A DNA stretch of 64,000 nt from Tyzzerella sp. (GCA_017472665.1 JAFUOS010000001.1:168319-232318), one strand, 5' to 3'. Positions 17,163 through 26,055 are shown, counted from the stretch's first letter. Numbers and translations: made by a program. Notes: generated from the sequence alone by a model not told the origin.

Positions 17163-20100
17163 ATGGCGTACTTGACACCTATTGTGAAAAGAATAAACGT
17201 CGAAATGTCGGGCGGTTCGCGCTGGTATATGGCAACAGCCATGCAGAACGACCGAAGAACCCGATATATTTCAGCGCGCCTTCTGGACGAAGGGGAACCA
17301 TACTTCGTTCCGGCAGATGCAGACGTGAACGTCAATATTCAGAAGCCTGACGGGAACATCGTGTACAACGCTTGCAGCGTGGATGAAGACGGTCGTGTGG
17401 TATTTGAAATGACAAAGCAAATGCTGGCAGCTGTCGGCATCCTGAAGTGCAATATCGAAATCGCATCGCTGGATGTGTCAGAGAAGGCACAAAGCTGCAC
17501 GTTCGAAATCGAAGTCGAATCGACCGTGAAGGACGACGACACGATTGTGAGCAGTTCAGAATACACGGCACTGGAAAAGAAAGTGAAAGAAGCAAACGAC
17601 CTGATTGACCTTTTCAAAATCCAGATTGCGCGTCTGAACAGCGTTATCGCAGCGGGAGCGAATGGCGAACTGGAAACATGCGCAGAAACTATACTGATTC
17701 GAACGGACATTGATGCAAAGACCTATGACACGGCAGCAGAACGTGTTGACGGCTTGCACAATGAACTTCGAGCAGCGAAGACGGAACTGGACAACACTAT
17801 CATCGCGATGAAGGAAGCGCAGCTGAAGACGGATGCACTTCAGGATGAAAATATCGAACAGCTGGACATTGATGTGCAGCAGGTGGTAGCAGACCTTGAA
17901 GAACTTTCAGAGAACATCGAAGCGCGACTTCTTGAAGTCACGAATGAACTGAACAGAAAAATCGAAGCGAACAGAATCAACGGTGTGTACTACAATGCGG
18001 AAACATACATGCTGGCACTGACAAGGGATGGCGAACCGATTGCGGACTTCGACCAGACTGAAATCATTGCAGGTTCCGGCGGCGGAACAGGTGGCAGCAC
18101 AGGTACAACTTCTGTCGTCACACTTCGAAACCTGATGGGAACCACAGCGATTTCCATTCCGTACGGCGCAGATTTAGATTTATTGTGGAATTTCGCTTCT
18201 ACAATGGACGATATTGCGACAGGCAACGGAACTGCGAAGGTATATGTGAACGGCGCGCTGAAAGGCACGTACACAGCCGTACAGGGCGACAATACGACGA
18301 AGGTCGGCAGTTTCCTGACTGAAGGAACAAACACGGTCAGACTTATGGTGACGGATGAATACGGCACATTCAAGTCGCTGAATTTCACGGTCACAGCCGT
18401 GTCGCTTGACCTGACATCGACGTTCAATGACGGTCAGGTATTCACTGGCGATGCGACAATCAAGTTCACACCTATCGGAGCAATCGAAAAGACGACATAC
18501 GTGTACATCGACGGCGAAGAGTTCTTCAGCGAAACGACAAGCGCGTCCAGAACGCAGAAGACGCTGACGGTTCCGTTCATCAGCCACGGTGTACATCCGG
18601 TTGAAATGTGGACAGAAGCAGAACTGAATGGAACAAAAATCGAAAGCAAGCACCTGACATACAATCTGTGCTTCGCCGAAGAAGGAAACACAGATGTATT
18701 CATCGCACTTCGCGCAACGACTGACGCGACGACAGAAGGAAGTTTGCTTCAGATGTATTTCCTTGTGTACGACCCGACAACGACACCAGTCGAGATTGAA
18801 AAGGTCATCACACAGGAAGACGGAACTGTATATCAGACAGCAACAGAAACGGTCAACAGAACCCGTCAAAGCTGGGGTACAAAGAGATTCCCAACAGGAA
18901 ACACAACTTTCAGCGTTGTGTATGGCGAATACAGTGAATCAATCACAATTCCGGTCACAGCAGCAGATATTCCAGTCACAGCCGTGGAAAACGACCTTGA
19001 AGGCTATCTGTATGCAGAAGGTCGAAGTAACAGCGAAACAAACAAGGACACATGGACAGATGGAGAGGTCACAACCGTGTTCAGCGGAATGAACTGGGTG
19101 ACGAATGGATGGCTGCCGGATGACAACAACGACACGCGCTTGAAGCTGACTGGCGGCGGTCGCGCTGAAGTTCAGCTGTTCCCGTTCAAAGACGACCTGC
19201 GAAGATACGGAAAGACGATTGAAATTGAGTTCATGACACACGATGTCAACGACAGCGATGAACCAGTCATCAGCTGCAAGGAAGAAAGCACCGGAATCGG
19301 ATTCCAGATCACTGCGAACAAAGTGACGTTCCAGAGCGAAGGACAGAAGATTGTAGAGAAGTTCAGCACGAACAAGAAGGTGTGCATCGCGATGACTGTC
19401 GAAAGCACCAGCGAATACAGGATGCTTGCAATCAGCATCAATGGATACCTGACAAAAGTCGTGCAGTATGCAGATACGGACAACTTCACACAGTCCGCAC
19501 CGCTTCCGATTACTTTGGGAACGGCAAGCTGTGGTGTGTCTGTGTACAAAATCAGACAGTACAACACGGCACTGACACCGCGCGAATTGGTCGGAAACCA
19601 TATCGCAGATACTGCTGACATCAGCAAAAAGATTGAACTTTACGAAGCGAACGACATCTATGACGAATACAACAACATGATGTATTCTGCGGTCGTTCAA
19701 AGAATCCCTTGCCTGACGATTGTGGGCGACATGCCGACATTCAAGGGGGATGAAAAGAAAAACGTCTTCAAATTCGAAGACACTGGAAACACGGTATTGA
19801 ACTTCACGGAAGAGGTTGACAACGACGTACAGGGTACATCTTCACAGTGGTATGTCCGCAAGAACTTCAAAGGAAAATTCAGCAAGGAAATGACAATCGC
19901 AATCGGTCAGATTCCGACGAAAGTCATCTGTCTGAAGGCGGACTACGCGGAAGGAACCAGCACGCACAATACAGGCAGTGCGAACTTCTGCGAAACACTG
20001 TACGATACACCATCGCCAGCGCAGGAACTTGATTCACGATGCAGAAGAACCATCTTCGGCTATCCGATTGTAGTGTTCCATCAGGCGACAGAAGCAGACA

Positions 20101-23054
20101 CACCGACATTCGTCGGCAAGTACAATCTGAACTACGACAAAGGTTCGAATGAAGTGTACGGCTTCGCTAACTTCCCGAAGGCGGAAAGATGGGAAGTCCT
20201 GAACAACACGAATGACCTGTGTTTGTTCAGAACAACCGACCTGACAAAGATTGCGGAAGCATTCGAAGCGCAGTATCCGAAAGACTACACCGATTTCACG
20301 GCAATCGGAAACTTCGCGCAGTGGGTAGCAGGAACGAACAAAGCGAACGCGACTGGCGAAGCACTGGCAGCAGGATACACAGATGTGGACGGTGTGACAC
20401 ACACAAACGACACGGCAGAATATCGTCTGGCGAAATTCAAGACAGAATTCGAAGCACACATGGATATGGAATGCGCGCTGGTTTACTATGTGGCGACATT
20501 CTTCGAACTTGCGACAGATTCAAGAGCGAAGAACATGCACCTTGTAACATGGGACGGGACAATCTTCGAACCATGGCACTATGACAAGGATACCATCTTC
20601 GGAATCAACAACGAAGGTGAAAAGAAGTTCGAATACTATCACGAAGACACTGACAAGCTGGAAGGCGCGAACATCTACAACGGACAGGAATCTGTTCTGT
20701 GGTGCAATTTCCGTGAAGCGTTCCCTGACAAGATTCAGGAAACGTATCAGAACTGGAGAAAAGACGGAAAGCTGACAAAAGAAAAACTGGTGGAATATTT
20801 CATCACCAGAGGTTCAAAGAAATGGTGCGCGAACATCTACAACGACGACAGTGAATACAAGTACATCGAAATGCTGAAGACAGACGGCGATGCGTCCAAC
20901 TTGCAGCAGGTAAAGGGAAACGGAGAGGATGAACACGAATTCTACTTCGACAACAGATTGATGTACTGCGATTCGAAGTGGTATGCAGGCGACTTCGTGG
21001 ACGACTACATTTCACTGCGAATCTACACACCGGACGAATGGGCGGGTGTAGAACCGAACGCAGACCTGACACTGACAAGTGCATACACGATGTATCAGTC
21101 AGTGAGATACAAAGCGAACGGAACGCTTCAGACGGAGCGTGTGGAAGCGGGAGTGCCACAGACACACTACGCACCGGAAGGCGAAGAGTTCAACGACACT
21201 GAAACGGCAATCTACGGAGCGAAGGGCATTTCTTCGCTGGGAAGCCTTGCCGCATTGTACTGCGGAAGTGTCAACACCGCGAAAGCACCGAACCTGATTG
21301 AACTTATCATCGGTTCAGACGCGGAAGGATACCACAACGACAACCTGACATCGCTGTCGGTAGGAACGAACCACATGCTGCGCTTCCTGAACATCATGAA
21401 CTGTCGCAAGTTGACTGCAATGGTTGACCTGTCCGGCTGCGATGCGATTGAAGAAATCTATGCAGAAGGTTCAGCAATCACAGGTGTGAAGCTGCCTGCG
21501 GGCGGATACCTTCGCGTGATGCATCTTCCGGAAACAGTGGCAAACCTGACAATTCTGAACCAGAACTACATCGAAGACTTTCAGATTGCAGGATACGACA
21601 ATCTGACAACACTTCAGATTGAGAATTCGAACGGAATCGACCCGCTGGCAATCATCAACGCTTCAGCAAATCTGACACGTATCAGATTGACCGGAATCGA
21701 CTGGTCGTTCGACAATGCAGCGAAGCTGCTGTCATTGATGGAACTGGGCGGTATTGACGAAAACGGGTTCAATACAAACGTAGCGGTCATCGAAGGAAAA
21801 GCGCACATCAAGACACTGAAGGCATCCGAAAAGAATGACCTTGCGAAAGCATTCCCGAACTTGGAAGTGACATACGATACTTTCATCAATCAGCACAAGG
21901 TCACATTCCAGAACTACGACGGAACAGTGCTGGACATCCAGTACATTGACCGTGGCGGGGCAGCAGCAGACCCGATCGCGCGCGAAATCCTTCCGATTGC
22001 AACACCTACGAAGCCGCCTACTGTGGACACCGTGTACACATTCAATACATGGGACACATTGCTGTCGCCTATTCTGGAAGACACGGTCATCACAGCGGTA
22101 TACAGCGAAAGTGTACGTCAGTACACCGTTTCATTCTATTCAGAATCGAACTTGCTGCATCAGGATGTGGTGGACGTTTACACGGGCGCGACATACGTCG
22201 GAAGCACACCGAAGCGTTCAGAAATCGAAGGCAGCTACATGTATTATTTGTTCAACGGATGGGACAAAGACTTCAGCAACGTCACAAGCGACCTGAAGGT
22301 CAACGCAGTTTTCGCGGAATGCGCAGTGCCTGCACGAAAGGTCGAACTTGCTGAAGGTCAGAAACTGACAGATGTGTACACCGTGAACGAGATATACGCA
22401 GTCTGCCGTTCTGACTTGGCGCAGGACTACTTCGAAGTGATGGATGAAATCGAAATCGCACTGGACACTGATGTCGTCACAGACGAAAGCATCGTGCTTC
22501 AGGTATACGGTTTCAATCACTACAAGAAGGAATCCGGCGAAGAATTCGCACACGTAGTCTTCGGCATGAAGGGTACGCTGACACAGGGACGCAAGATAAA
22601 TTCGACGAACATCAATACAGGCGGCTGGGAAGCATCTGAAATGCGAACATGGCTGAATGAAACGATGTTCGAAGCACTGCCTACAATCTGGAAGTCCATG
22701 ATTGAATCTGTGCAGGTGCTTGCATCCATCGGCGGACAGTCGGCAACGATTGCAACGACAATCGACAAGCTGTTCCTGTTTTCGGCTTCAGAAGTCGGAT
22801 TCGACACGGCAGCAGTTCCGTACAAGAACGAAATCGACGCGGACGCAGAAGCGATGCAGTTCACACTGTTCACCGATAACAATTCGCGTATCAAGAAGAC
22901 GTTCAACGGCGAAGGTAGTGCCGTCTACTGGTGGCTGCGTTCGGCGGATGCTTCTTCATCCACGTACTTCCGCTATGTCTACAGCGGCGGCACCGCGGGC
23001 AGCATCGGCGCGACGAACACGAACAGCGTGTGCTTCGGCTTCTGCGTAGGCTAA
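17163..23054 (+). CDS. Giant baseplate/receptor-binding protein, DGR target (1963 aa)
   Basis: A 1963-residue multi-domain protein. Residues 1-120 resemble the BppU N-terminal domain that docks on the baseplate. A coiled coil runs to about residue 290, then a Gly-rich linker (GSGGGTGGSTG). Ig-like beta domains follow to about 600, a LamG/ConA-like domain to about 815, and a CotH-kinase-like region (about 850-1250) with KNMHLVTWDGTIFEPWHYDK near residue 1125. Next come an LRR-like stretch (about 1330-1560) and two InlB-type repeats (about 1577-1715). The C-terminal 240 residues are a DUF6273/C-type-lectin-like domain ending in WWLRSADASSS...VCFGFCVG. Ten codons of the last domain (residues 1922-1949) are the DGR-varied positions. 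It most likely binds the host surface at the tail tip. The CotH and LRR readings are from motif resemblance only. Confidence 0.9.
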   Translation: MAYLTPIVKRINVEMSGGSRWYMATAMQNDRRTRYISARLLDEGEPYFVPADADVNVNIQKPDGNIVYNACSVDEDGRVVFEMTKQMLAAVGILKCNIEIASLDVSEKAQSCTFEIEVESTVKDDDTIVSSSEYTALEKKVKEANDLIDLFKIQIARLNSVIAAGANGELETCAETILIRTDIDAKTYDTAAERVDGLHNELRAAKTELDNTIIAMKEAQLKTDALQDENIEQLDIDVQQVVADLEELSENIEARLLEVTNELNRKIEANRINGVYYNAETYMLALTRDGEPIADFDQTEIIAGSGGGTGGSTGTTSVVTLRNLMGTTAISIPYGADLDLLWNFASTMDDIATGNGTAKVYVNGALKGTYTAVQGDNTTKVGSFLTEGTNTVRLMVTDEYGTFKSLNFTVTAVSLDLTSTFNDGQVFTGDATIKFTPIGAIEKTTYVYIDGEEFFSETTSASRTQKTLTVPFISHGVHPVEMWTEAELNGTKIESKHLTYNLCFAEEGNTDVFIALRATTDATTEGSLLQMYFLVYDPTTTPVEIEKVITQEDGTVYQTATETVNRTRQSWGTKRFPTGNTTFSVVYGEYSESITIPVTAADIPVTAVENDLEGYLYAEGRSNSETNKDTWTDGEVTTVFSGMNWVTNGWLPDDNNDTRLKLTGGGRAEVQLFPFKDDLRRYGKTIEIEFMTHDVNDSDEPVISCKEESTGIGFQITANKVTFQSEGQKIVEKFSTNKKVCIAMTVESTSEYRMLAISINGYLTKVVQYADTDNFTQSAPLPITLGTASCGVSVYKIRQYNTALTPRELVGNHIADTADISKKIELYEANDIYDEYNNMMYSAVVQRIPCLTIVGDMPTFKGDEKKNVFKFEDTGNTVLNFTEEVDNDVQGTSSQWYVRKNFKGKFSKEMTIAIGQIPTKVICLKADYAEGTSTHNTGSANFCETLYDTPSPAQELDSRCRRTIFGYPIVVFHQATEADTPTFVGKYNLNYDKGSNEVYGFANFPKAERWEVLNNTNDLCLFRTTDLTKIAEAFEAQYPKDYTDFTAIGNFAQWVAGTNKANATGEALAAGYTDVDGVTHTNDTAEYRLAKFKTEFEAHMDMECALVYYVATFFELATDSRAKNMHLVTWDGTIFEPWHYDKDTIFGINNEGEKKFEYYHEDTDKLEGANIYNGQESVLWCNFREAFPDKIQETYQNWRKDGKLTKEKLVEYFITRGSKKWCANIYNDDSEYKYIEMLKTDGDASNLQQVKGNGEDEHEFYFDNRLMYCDSKWYAGDFVDDYISLRIYTPDEWAGVEPNADLTLTSAYTMYQSVRYKANGTLQTERVEAGVPQTHYAPEGEEFNDTETAIYGAKGISSLGSLAALYCGSVNTAKAPNLIELIIGSDAEGYHNDNLTSLSVGTNHMLRFLNIMNCRKLTAMVDLSGCDAIEEIYAEGSAITGVKLPAGGYLRVMHLPETVANLTILNQNYIEDFQIAGYDNLTTLQIENSNGIDPLAIINASANLTRIRLTGIDWSFDNAAKLLSLMELGGIDENGFNTNVAVIEGKAHIKTLKASEKNDLAKAFPNLEVTYDTFINQHKVTFQNYDGTVLDIQYIDRGGAAADPIAREILPIATPTKPPTVDTVYTFNTWDTLLSPILEDTVITAVYSESVRQYTVSFYSESNLLHQDVVDVYTGATYVGSTPKRSEIEGSYMYYLFNGWDKDFSNVTSDLKVNAVFAECAVPARKVELAEGQKLTDVYTVNEIYAVCRSDLAQDYFEVMDEIEIALDTDVVTDESIVLQVYGFNHYKKESGEEFAHVVFGMKGTLTQGRKINSTNINTGGWEASEMRTWLNETMFEALPTIWKSMIESVQVLASIGGQSATIATTIDKLFLFSASEVGFDTAAVPYKNEIDADAEAMQFTLFTDNNSRIKKTFNGEGSAVYWWLRSADASSSTYFRYVYSGGTAGSIGATNTNSVCFGFCVG
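22916..23048 (+). repeat. DGR variable repeat (VR)
   Basis: The 3' end of the target gene matches the template repeat at 23633-23765 base by base (offset 717). Between TR and VR all 13 differences in the variable core fall at TR adenines: A changes to T, G or C in ten AAY codons. The following GCGACGAACACGAACAGCGT segment is identical, including its adenines, and marks the IMH side. Two more differences, at TR A23756 and A23763, lie in the terminal segment. Confidence 0.96.
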
Positions 23055-23068
23055 TCAATAATCACATA

Positions 23069-23092
23069 ATCTGCCGCCTAAGTGCGGCAGAT
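23069..23092. repeat. Hairpin/cruciform just downstream of VR
   Basis: ATCTGCCGC (23069-23077) and GCGGCAGAT (23084-23092) are perfect 9-bp arms around a 6-nt loop, 14 bp after the target stop codon. In phage DGRs a short hairpin directly 3' of the IMH helps target retrohoming; this one has the right place and size. There is no T-run, so it is not a normal terminator. Confidence 0.75.
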
Positions 23093-23106
23093 GGAAAGGA
23101 AGAACG

Positions 23107-23607
23107 ATGTCAGTGCCAACAGAGCAAAGAAGCCTGTCACCGACACAGTTCCTTGATACAGCCGAAGAACTTGCAATCTTTTCGATGGAGAAGTGCAAGA
23201 AATTTCCGAAGAGGTACAGCAGAGAAATCACAGAGGACATCCGGAAGGCGGCGGTCAGCGTGATGACGAATACCAAACGCGGGAACAGCGTGTACGTCAA
23301 AACGCAAAGGGATGCAGAATTGCGCAGAAGGTACATGATGCAGGCATATTGCGACTGCGAAGCACTGGTGTCGCTTGTGAAGCTGGCGCACGGTTTATTC
23401 CCACTGTGCGGATACCTGAATCGTGATGAAGACGGAAACAGGCTGAAGAAGGACTTGTCGGAAGACGAAAAGAAAGAATTGCAGCGCAGAGAAGCAGCGA
23501 AAAGTGCAAAGATACTTCAACAGTGGTCGGCGGTGCTGTATGAAGAACTGGAACTGATTCGAAAGCAGCTGAATTCTGAATGGGAAAGATACAAAAACAT
23601 TAAATAA
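23107..23607 (+). CDS. avd: DGR accessory variability determinant (Avd)
   Basis: A 166-residue, highly basic helical protein between VR and TR, in the place of avd. Four predicted helices are visible: LDTAEELAIFSMEKCKKFPK, ITEDIRKAAVSVMTNTKRGN, AELRRRYMMQAYCDCEALVSL and AAKSAKILQQWSAVLYEELEL. The Bordetella phage Avd is a 128-residue pentameric four-helix bundle that binds the DGR RNA and the RT. This one is longer, with a charged insertion (NRDEDGNRLKKDLSEDEKKE) between helices 3 and 4. The start ATG 23107 follows AAAGGAAGAAC. The stop lies 25 bp before TR. Confidence 0.9.
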   Translation: MSVPTEQRSLSPTQFLDTAEELAIFSMEKCKKFPKRYSREITEDIRKAAVSVMTNTKRGNSVYVKTQRDAELRRRYMMQAYCDCEALVSLVKLAHGLFPLCGYLNRDEDGNRLKKDLSEDEKKELQRREAAKSAKILQQWSAVLYEELELIRKQLNSEWERYKNIK

Positions 23608-23632
23608 ATGACATAGGTTGCATTCTGAACTT

Positions 23633-23767
23633 TAGTGCCGTCAACTGGTGGCTGCGTTCGGCGGATGCTTCTTCATCCACGAACTTCCGCAATGTCAACA
23701 ACAACGGCAACGCGAACAGCAACAACGCGACGAACACGAACAGCGTGTGCTTCGGATTCTGCATAAA
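23633..23767 (+). repeat. DGR template repeat (TR)
   Basis: A non-coding copy of the target 3' end. Read in the VR frame it would carry 12 AAY (Asn) codons, most clustered between 23683 and 23750, the usual TR bias that lets each A be varied. The RNA spanning TR and the sequence down to the RT start is the template for mutagenic cDNA synthesis. Identity with VR ends around 23767. Confidence 0.96.
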
Positions 23768-23965
23768 GAAAAGTAACGGTTGTGAAATTAGAGATACGCA
23801 GAAGGAGGATGCAACCTTCCTGAAAAGGTAAATTGATACACCGATGTGGATGGAAGGACGACGCTTCTTGCATGGCTGCGGTTTCCGGAAGTTCCGCAGT
23901 TTCATTTCCAGTTCCACGGGTAACAAAATTGAAATCCGGAAACTGTTATACGGGGTAAAAAATTT
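23768..23965 (+). ncRNA. DGR RNA spacer between TR and RT, with long-range stem
   Basis: About 200 nt with no plausible gene. GTTTCCGGA at 23881-23889 pairs perfectly with TCCGGAAAC at 23935-23943, closing a 45-nt loop. In studied DGRs the RNA just 3' of TR folds and binds RT-Avd and primes cDNA synthesis, so a stable structure here is expected. The RNA ends are not known from the sequence. Confidence 0.6.
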
Positions 23966-25129
23966 ATGAATAGCAAGGAACGACATGAAATGAGATTCCA
24001 GCGTCGAAAGGCGCGAAGGGAACTGAAACGACAGGAGAAGGTGAAGGAAGCGGACGACTTCGAAGCGATATTCACCTATGAACATTTATACGAATCATAC
24101 AAGAAGTGCCTGAAGAACGTGCGCTGGAAAGCAAGCGTGCAGAATTACAGTGCGAATGCACCTGTGAACGTATGCAAAGCGTTCAAAGAACTGCATGAAG
24201 GCAAAATCAAGGTCAGAAAAGGCTATGAATTCGACTTGTATGAGAGAGGGAAACACAGACACATCCGCAGCGTACACATCAGGGAAAGAGTGGTGCAGAA
24301 ATGTCTTTGCGACTATGCACTGGTTCCGGTACTTGGAAGGACGCTGATATACGACAACGGAGCAAGCACGAAAGGAAAAGGTGTGCAGTTCGCCCGCAAC
24401 AGATTGCAGGCGCATCTGGAAAAGTTCATCCGAAAGCATGGCAGCGACGGATACATCCTTGTGTTTGATTTCAAGAAATTCTTTGACAGCATCCGTCACG
24501 ACATCATTCAGCAGGTCATGGAAGCAGCCTTCACGGATTCGCGAATCATCGACCTGACGATGCGATACGTGCAAGTGACGGGCGACATCGGTCTGGGACT
24601 TGGTAGTCAGATTTCACAGACGCTGTGTCTGGCAGTGCCGAACCGTTTAGATCACATGATAAAAGAACGCTGCGGGATGAAATTCTATGGACGATACATG
24701 GACGACGGATACATCATCAGCGAAAGCAAAGAACAGCTGAAGGAATGTCTGGCAGCGATGAAGGAAATATGTTCGCAGCTGGGATTGAACCTGAATGAAA
24801 AGAAGACGCACATCAGGAAACTGCGCGGCGGCTTCACATTCCTGAAAACGAAGTATCATGTGATGCCTTCCGGAAAGATAATCAAACGACCTGCAAGGCA
24901 GAACATCACAAGAATGCGACGAAAGCTGAAAAGGTTCAAGAAGTTGGTGGACAAAGGCGAAATATCAATGCGCGCCGTGTATCATTCATACCAGTCGTGG
25001 CGCAGTCATATTGCACCGACGCGATGCTTCAGAAGCAGAAGGCGCATGGATGAACTTTTCAAAAGTCTGTTCAATGTAGATTACAAGGAGGGATTCGCAT
25101 GTATTACAAAGTCATACAAGATGGCATGA
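23966..25129 (+). CDS. DGR reverse transcriptase
   Basis: A 387-residue group-II-intron-like RT of the DGR clade. The palm has DFKKFFDSIRHDII near residue 172 (first catalytic Asp), the DGR-typical LGLGSQISQTLCLAVPNRLD block near residue 211 (where retroviral and intron RTs have a G-rich motif with Q), and the catalytic YMDD in KFYGRYMDDGYIIS near residue 246. There is no maturase, endonuclease or RNase H domain. It copies TR RNA into adenine-mutagenised cDNA that replaces VR. ATG 23966 has only a weak ribosome site; the in-frame ATG 23990 is preceded by AAGGA and may be used instead. The 3' end overlaps the next gene by 31 bp. Confidence 0.97.
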   Translation: MNSKERHEMRFQRRKARRELKRQEKVKEADDFEAIFTYEHLYESYKKCLKNVRWKASVQNYSANAPVNVCKAFKELHEGKIKVRKGYEFDLYERGKHRHIRSVHIRERVVQKCLCDYALVPVLGRTLIYDNGASTKGKGVQFARNRLQAHLEKFIRKHGSDGYILVFDFKKFFDSIRHDIIQQVMEAAFTDSRIIDLTMRYVQVTGDIGLGLGSQISQTLCLAVPNRLDHMIKERCGMKFYGRYMDDGYIISESKEQLKECLAAMKEICSQLGLNLNEKKTHIRKLRGGFTFLKTKYHVMPSGKIIKRPARQNITRMRRKLKRFKKLVDKGEISMRAVYHSYQSWRSHIAPTRCFRSRRRMDELFKSLFNVDYKEGFACITKSYKMA

Positions 25130-25638
25130 TACTTGACGCGTGGCAGTCGCCGCAGTTCGTCAAGTACAAGAAACGCTTCAATTCCTTCGAACTGTTGAAA
25201 CCGAAAGAAATCGAAGTGGCGGTGGATGGAATACCGGAAGCAGCGGACGCTGTCATCCTTCCTTCAGGAAGCGACATCTGGATGTTGAGCAAGTCGGAAT
25301 ACACTATCGACGGAAAAGAAGTCATTGAACTGAAGGAAATCACAGAAGAAGAATACGATGCACTGGTGGCGCAGCTGGAAGAAGAAGGCGGCGGCATCGT
25401 GGAGACGGAACCGGAAGTGCCTGAAGAGGTAATACCGGAAGAAGGCGAAGGAACTGAAGAGGACACGACACCTGAAGAAGTAATACCGGAAGAACCTGTA
25501 CAGGAAGAAACGGTGATGACAAGGGCGGAAATGTCCAAAGCAATCAGACAGCTGCAAGAACAGAATGCAGCACTTGCTGAACAGAACACCATGCTGGAAG
25601 AGTGCCTGATAGAAATGTCAGTGCTTGTCTATGCGTAG
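25099..25638 (+). CDS. Phage tail-region accessory protein with Glu/Pro repeats
   Basis: A 179-residue protein that begins inside the end of the RT gene (31-bp overlap) after a strong AAGGAGGGA site. Residues 1-100 are a compact domain seen in small proteins after phage receptor-binding genes (MYYKVIQDGMILDAWQSP, ILPSGSDIWML). Residues about 105-140 are an acidic Pro/Glu linker in which PEEVIPEE occurs repeatedly. The last 40 residues form a coiled coil (LQEQNAALAEQNTMLEECL). A role in tail fibre assembly or host attachment is guessed from position. Confidence 0.65.
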   Translation: MYYKVIQDGMILDAWQSPQFVKYKKRFNSFELLKPKEIEVAVDGIPEAADAVILPSGSDIWMLSKSEYTIDGKEVIELKEITEEEYDALVAQLEEEGGGIVETEPEVPEEVIPEEGEGTEEDTTPEEVIPEEPVQEETVMTRAEMSKAIRQLQEQNAALAEQNTMLEECLIEMSVLVYA

Positions 25639-25678
25639 GGTGATTATGTTTATTCTTTTTGGAAAGGAGGGCGACGCA

Positions 25679-25813
25679 ATGATGGCTATGTTATGGGCGC
25701 AGCAGATTATGCTGGAAAAGAAAACCTATGCGCAGGTTCCACGCTTGCTGAAGCAGCAGGTTGCCGAAATCTTAACCGACAGCGGCATGGAACACCTTAT
25801 CACTGAAGAGTAG
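25679..25813 (+). CDS. Small phage protein, XkdX-like position (44 aa)
   Basis: A 44-residue peptide. ATG 25679 is chosen because GGAAAGGAGGGCGACGCA lies directly in front; longer in-frame starts upstream have no such site. It is mostly helical (MLWAQQIMLEKKTYAQVPRL) and ends in acidic residues. Short XkdX-like peptides are common between tail and holin genes in Gram-positive phages, and this one has the right size, place and pattern. The function in the family is unknown. Confidence 0.7.
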   Translation: MMAMLWAQQIMLEKKTYAQVPRLLKQQVAEILTDSGMEHLITEE

Positions 25814-25826
25814 GAGGAACAGCAAA

Positions 25827-26054
25827 ATGCAGGACACAGAAAAGGAACCGTTCAAAGGCGGTTCCGGTGGTCTGCTGGAACTTGTGGACGAACTTTGCGG
25901 GGTGACGCAGACACTGGCAGACATCATCAGGAAGCAAGCTGCCGTGATTGAGCAAAGCAACATCGAAATCATGGACGGCGGGCGACTGGAAAACGAACGC
26001 AAAGAAGCGGACGAAAGACTTGACAGAATTGAAATAAAACTAAGGAGGATATGA
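25827..26054 (+). CDS. Phage hypothetical protein (75 aa)
   Basis: A 75-residue charged helical protein directly before the holin gene; its stop is 1 bp from the holin start codon region. It starts at ATG 25827 after TAGGAGGAACAGC. There is an N-terminal Gly-rich turn, then helices with VDELCGVTQTLADIIRKQAA and a highly charged C-terminus (RLENERKEADERLDRIEIKL). No signal or membrane segment. Possibly a lysis-module regulator, but no family is recognised. Confidence 0.65.
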   Translation: MQDTEKEPFKGGSGGLLELVDELCGVTQTLADIIRKQAAVIEQSNIEIMDGGRLENERKEADERLDRIEIKLRRI

Positions 26055-26055
26055 C

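Noticed and set aside
18694-19700. Open frames in other phases inside the giant tail protein gene
   Set aside because: These arise from the even codon use of the real gene and lack ribosome sites or recognisable domains.
23966-25129. Reverse transcriptase as part of a group II intron, retron or Abi system
   Set aside because: There is no maturase/endonuclease domain or intron RNA, no msr/msd, and TR, VR and Avd fit only a DGR.
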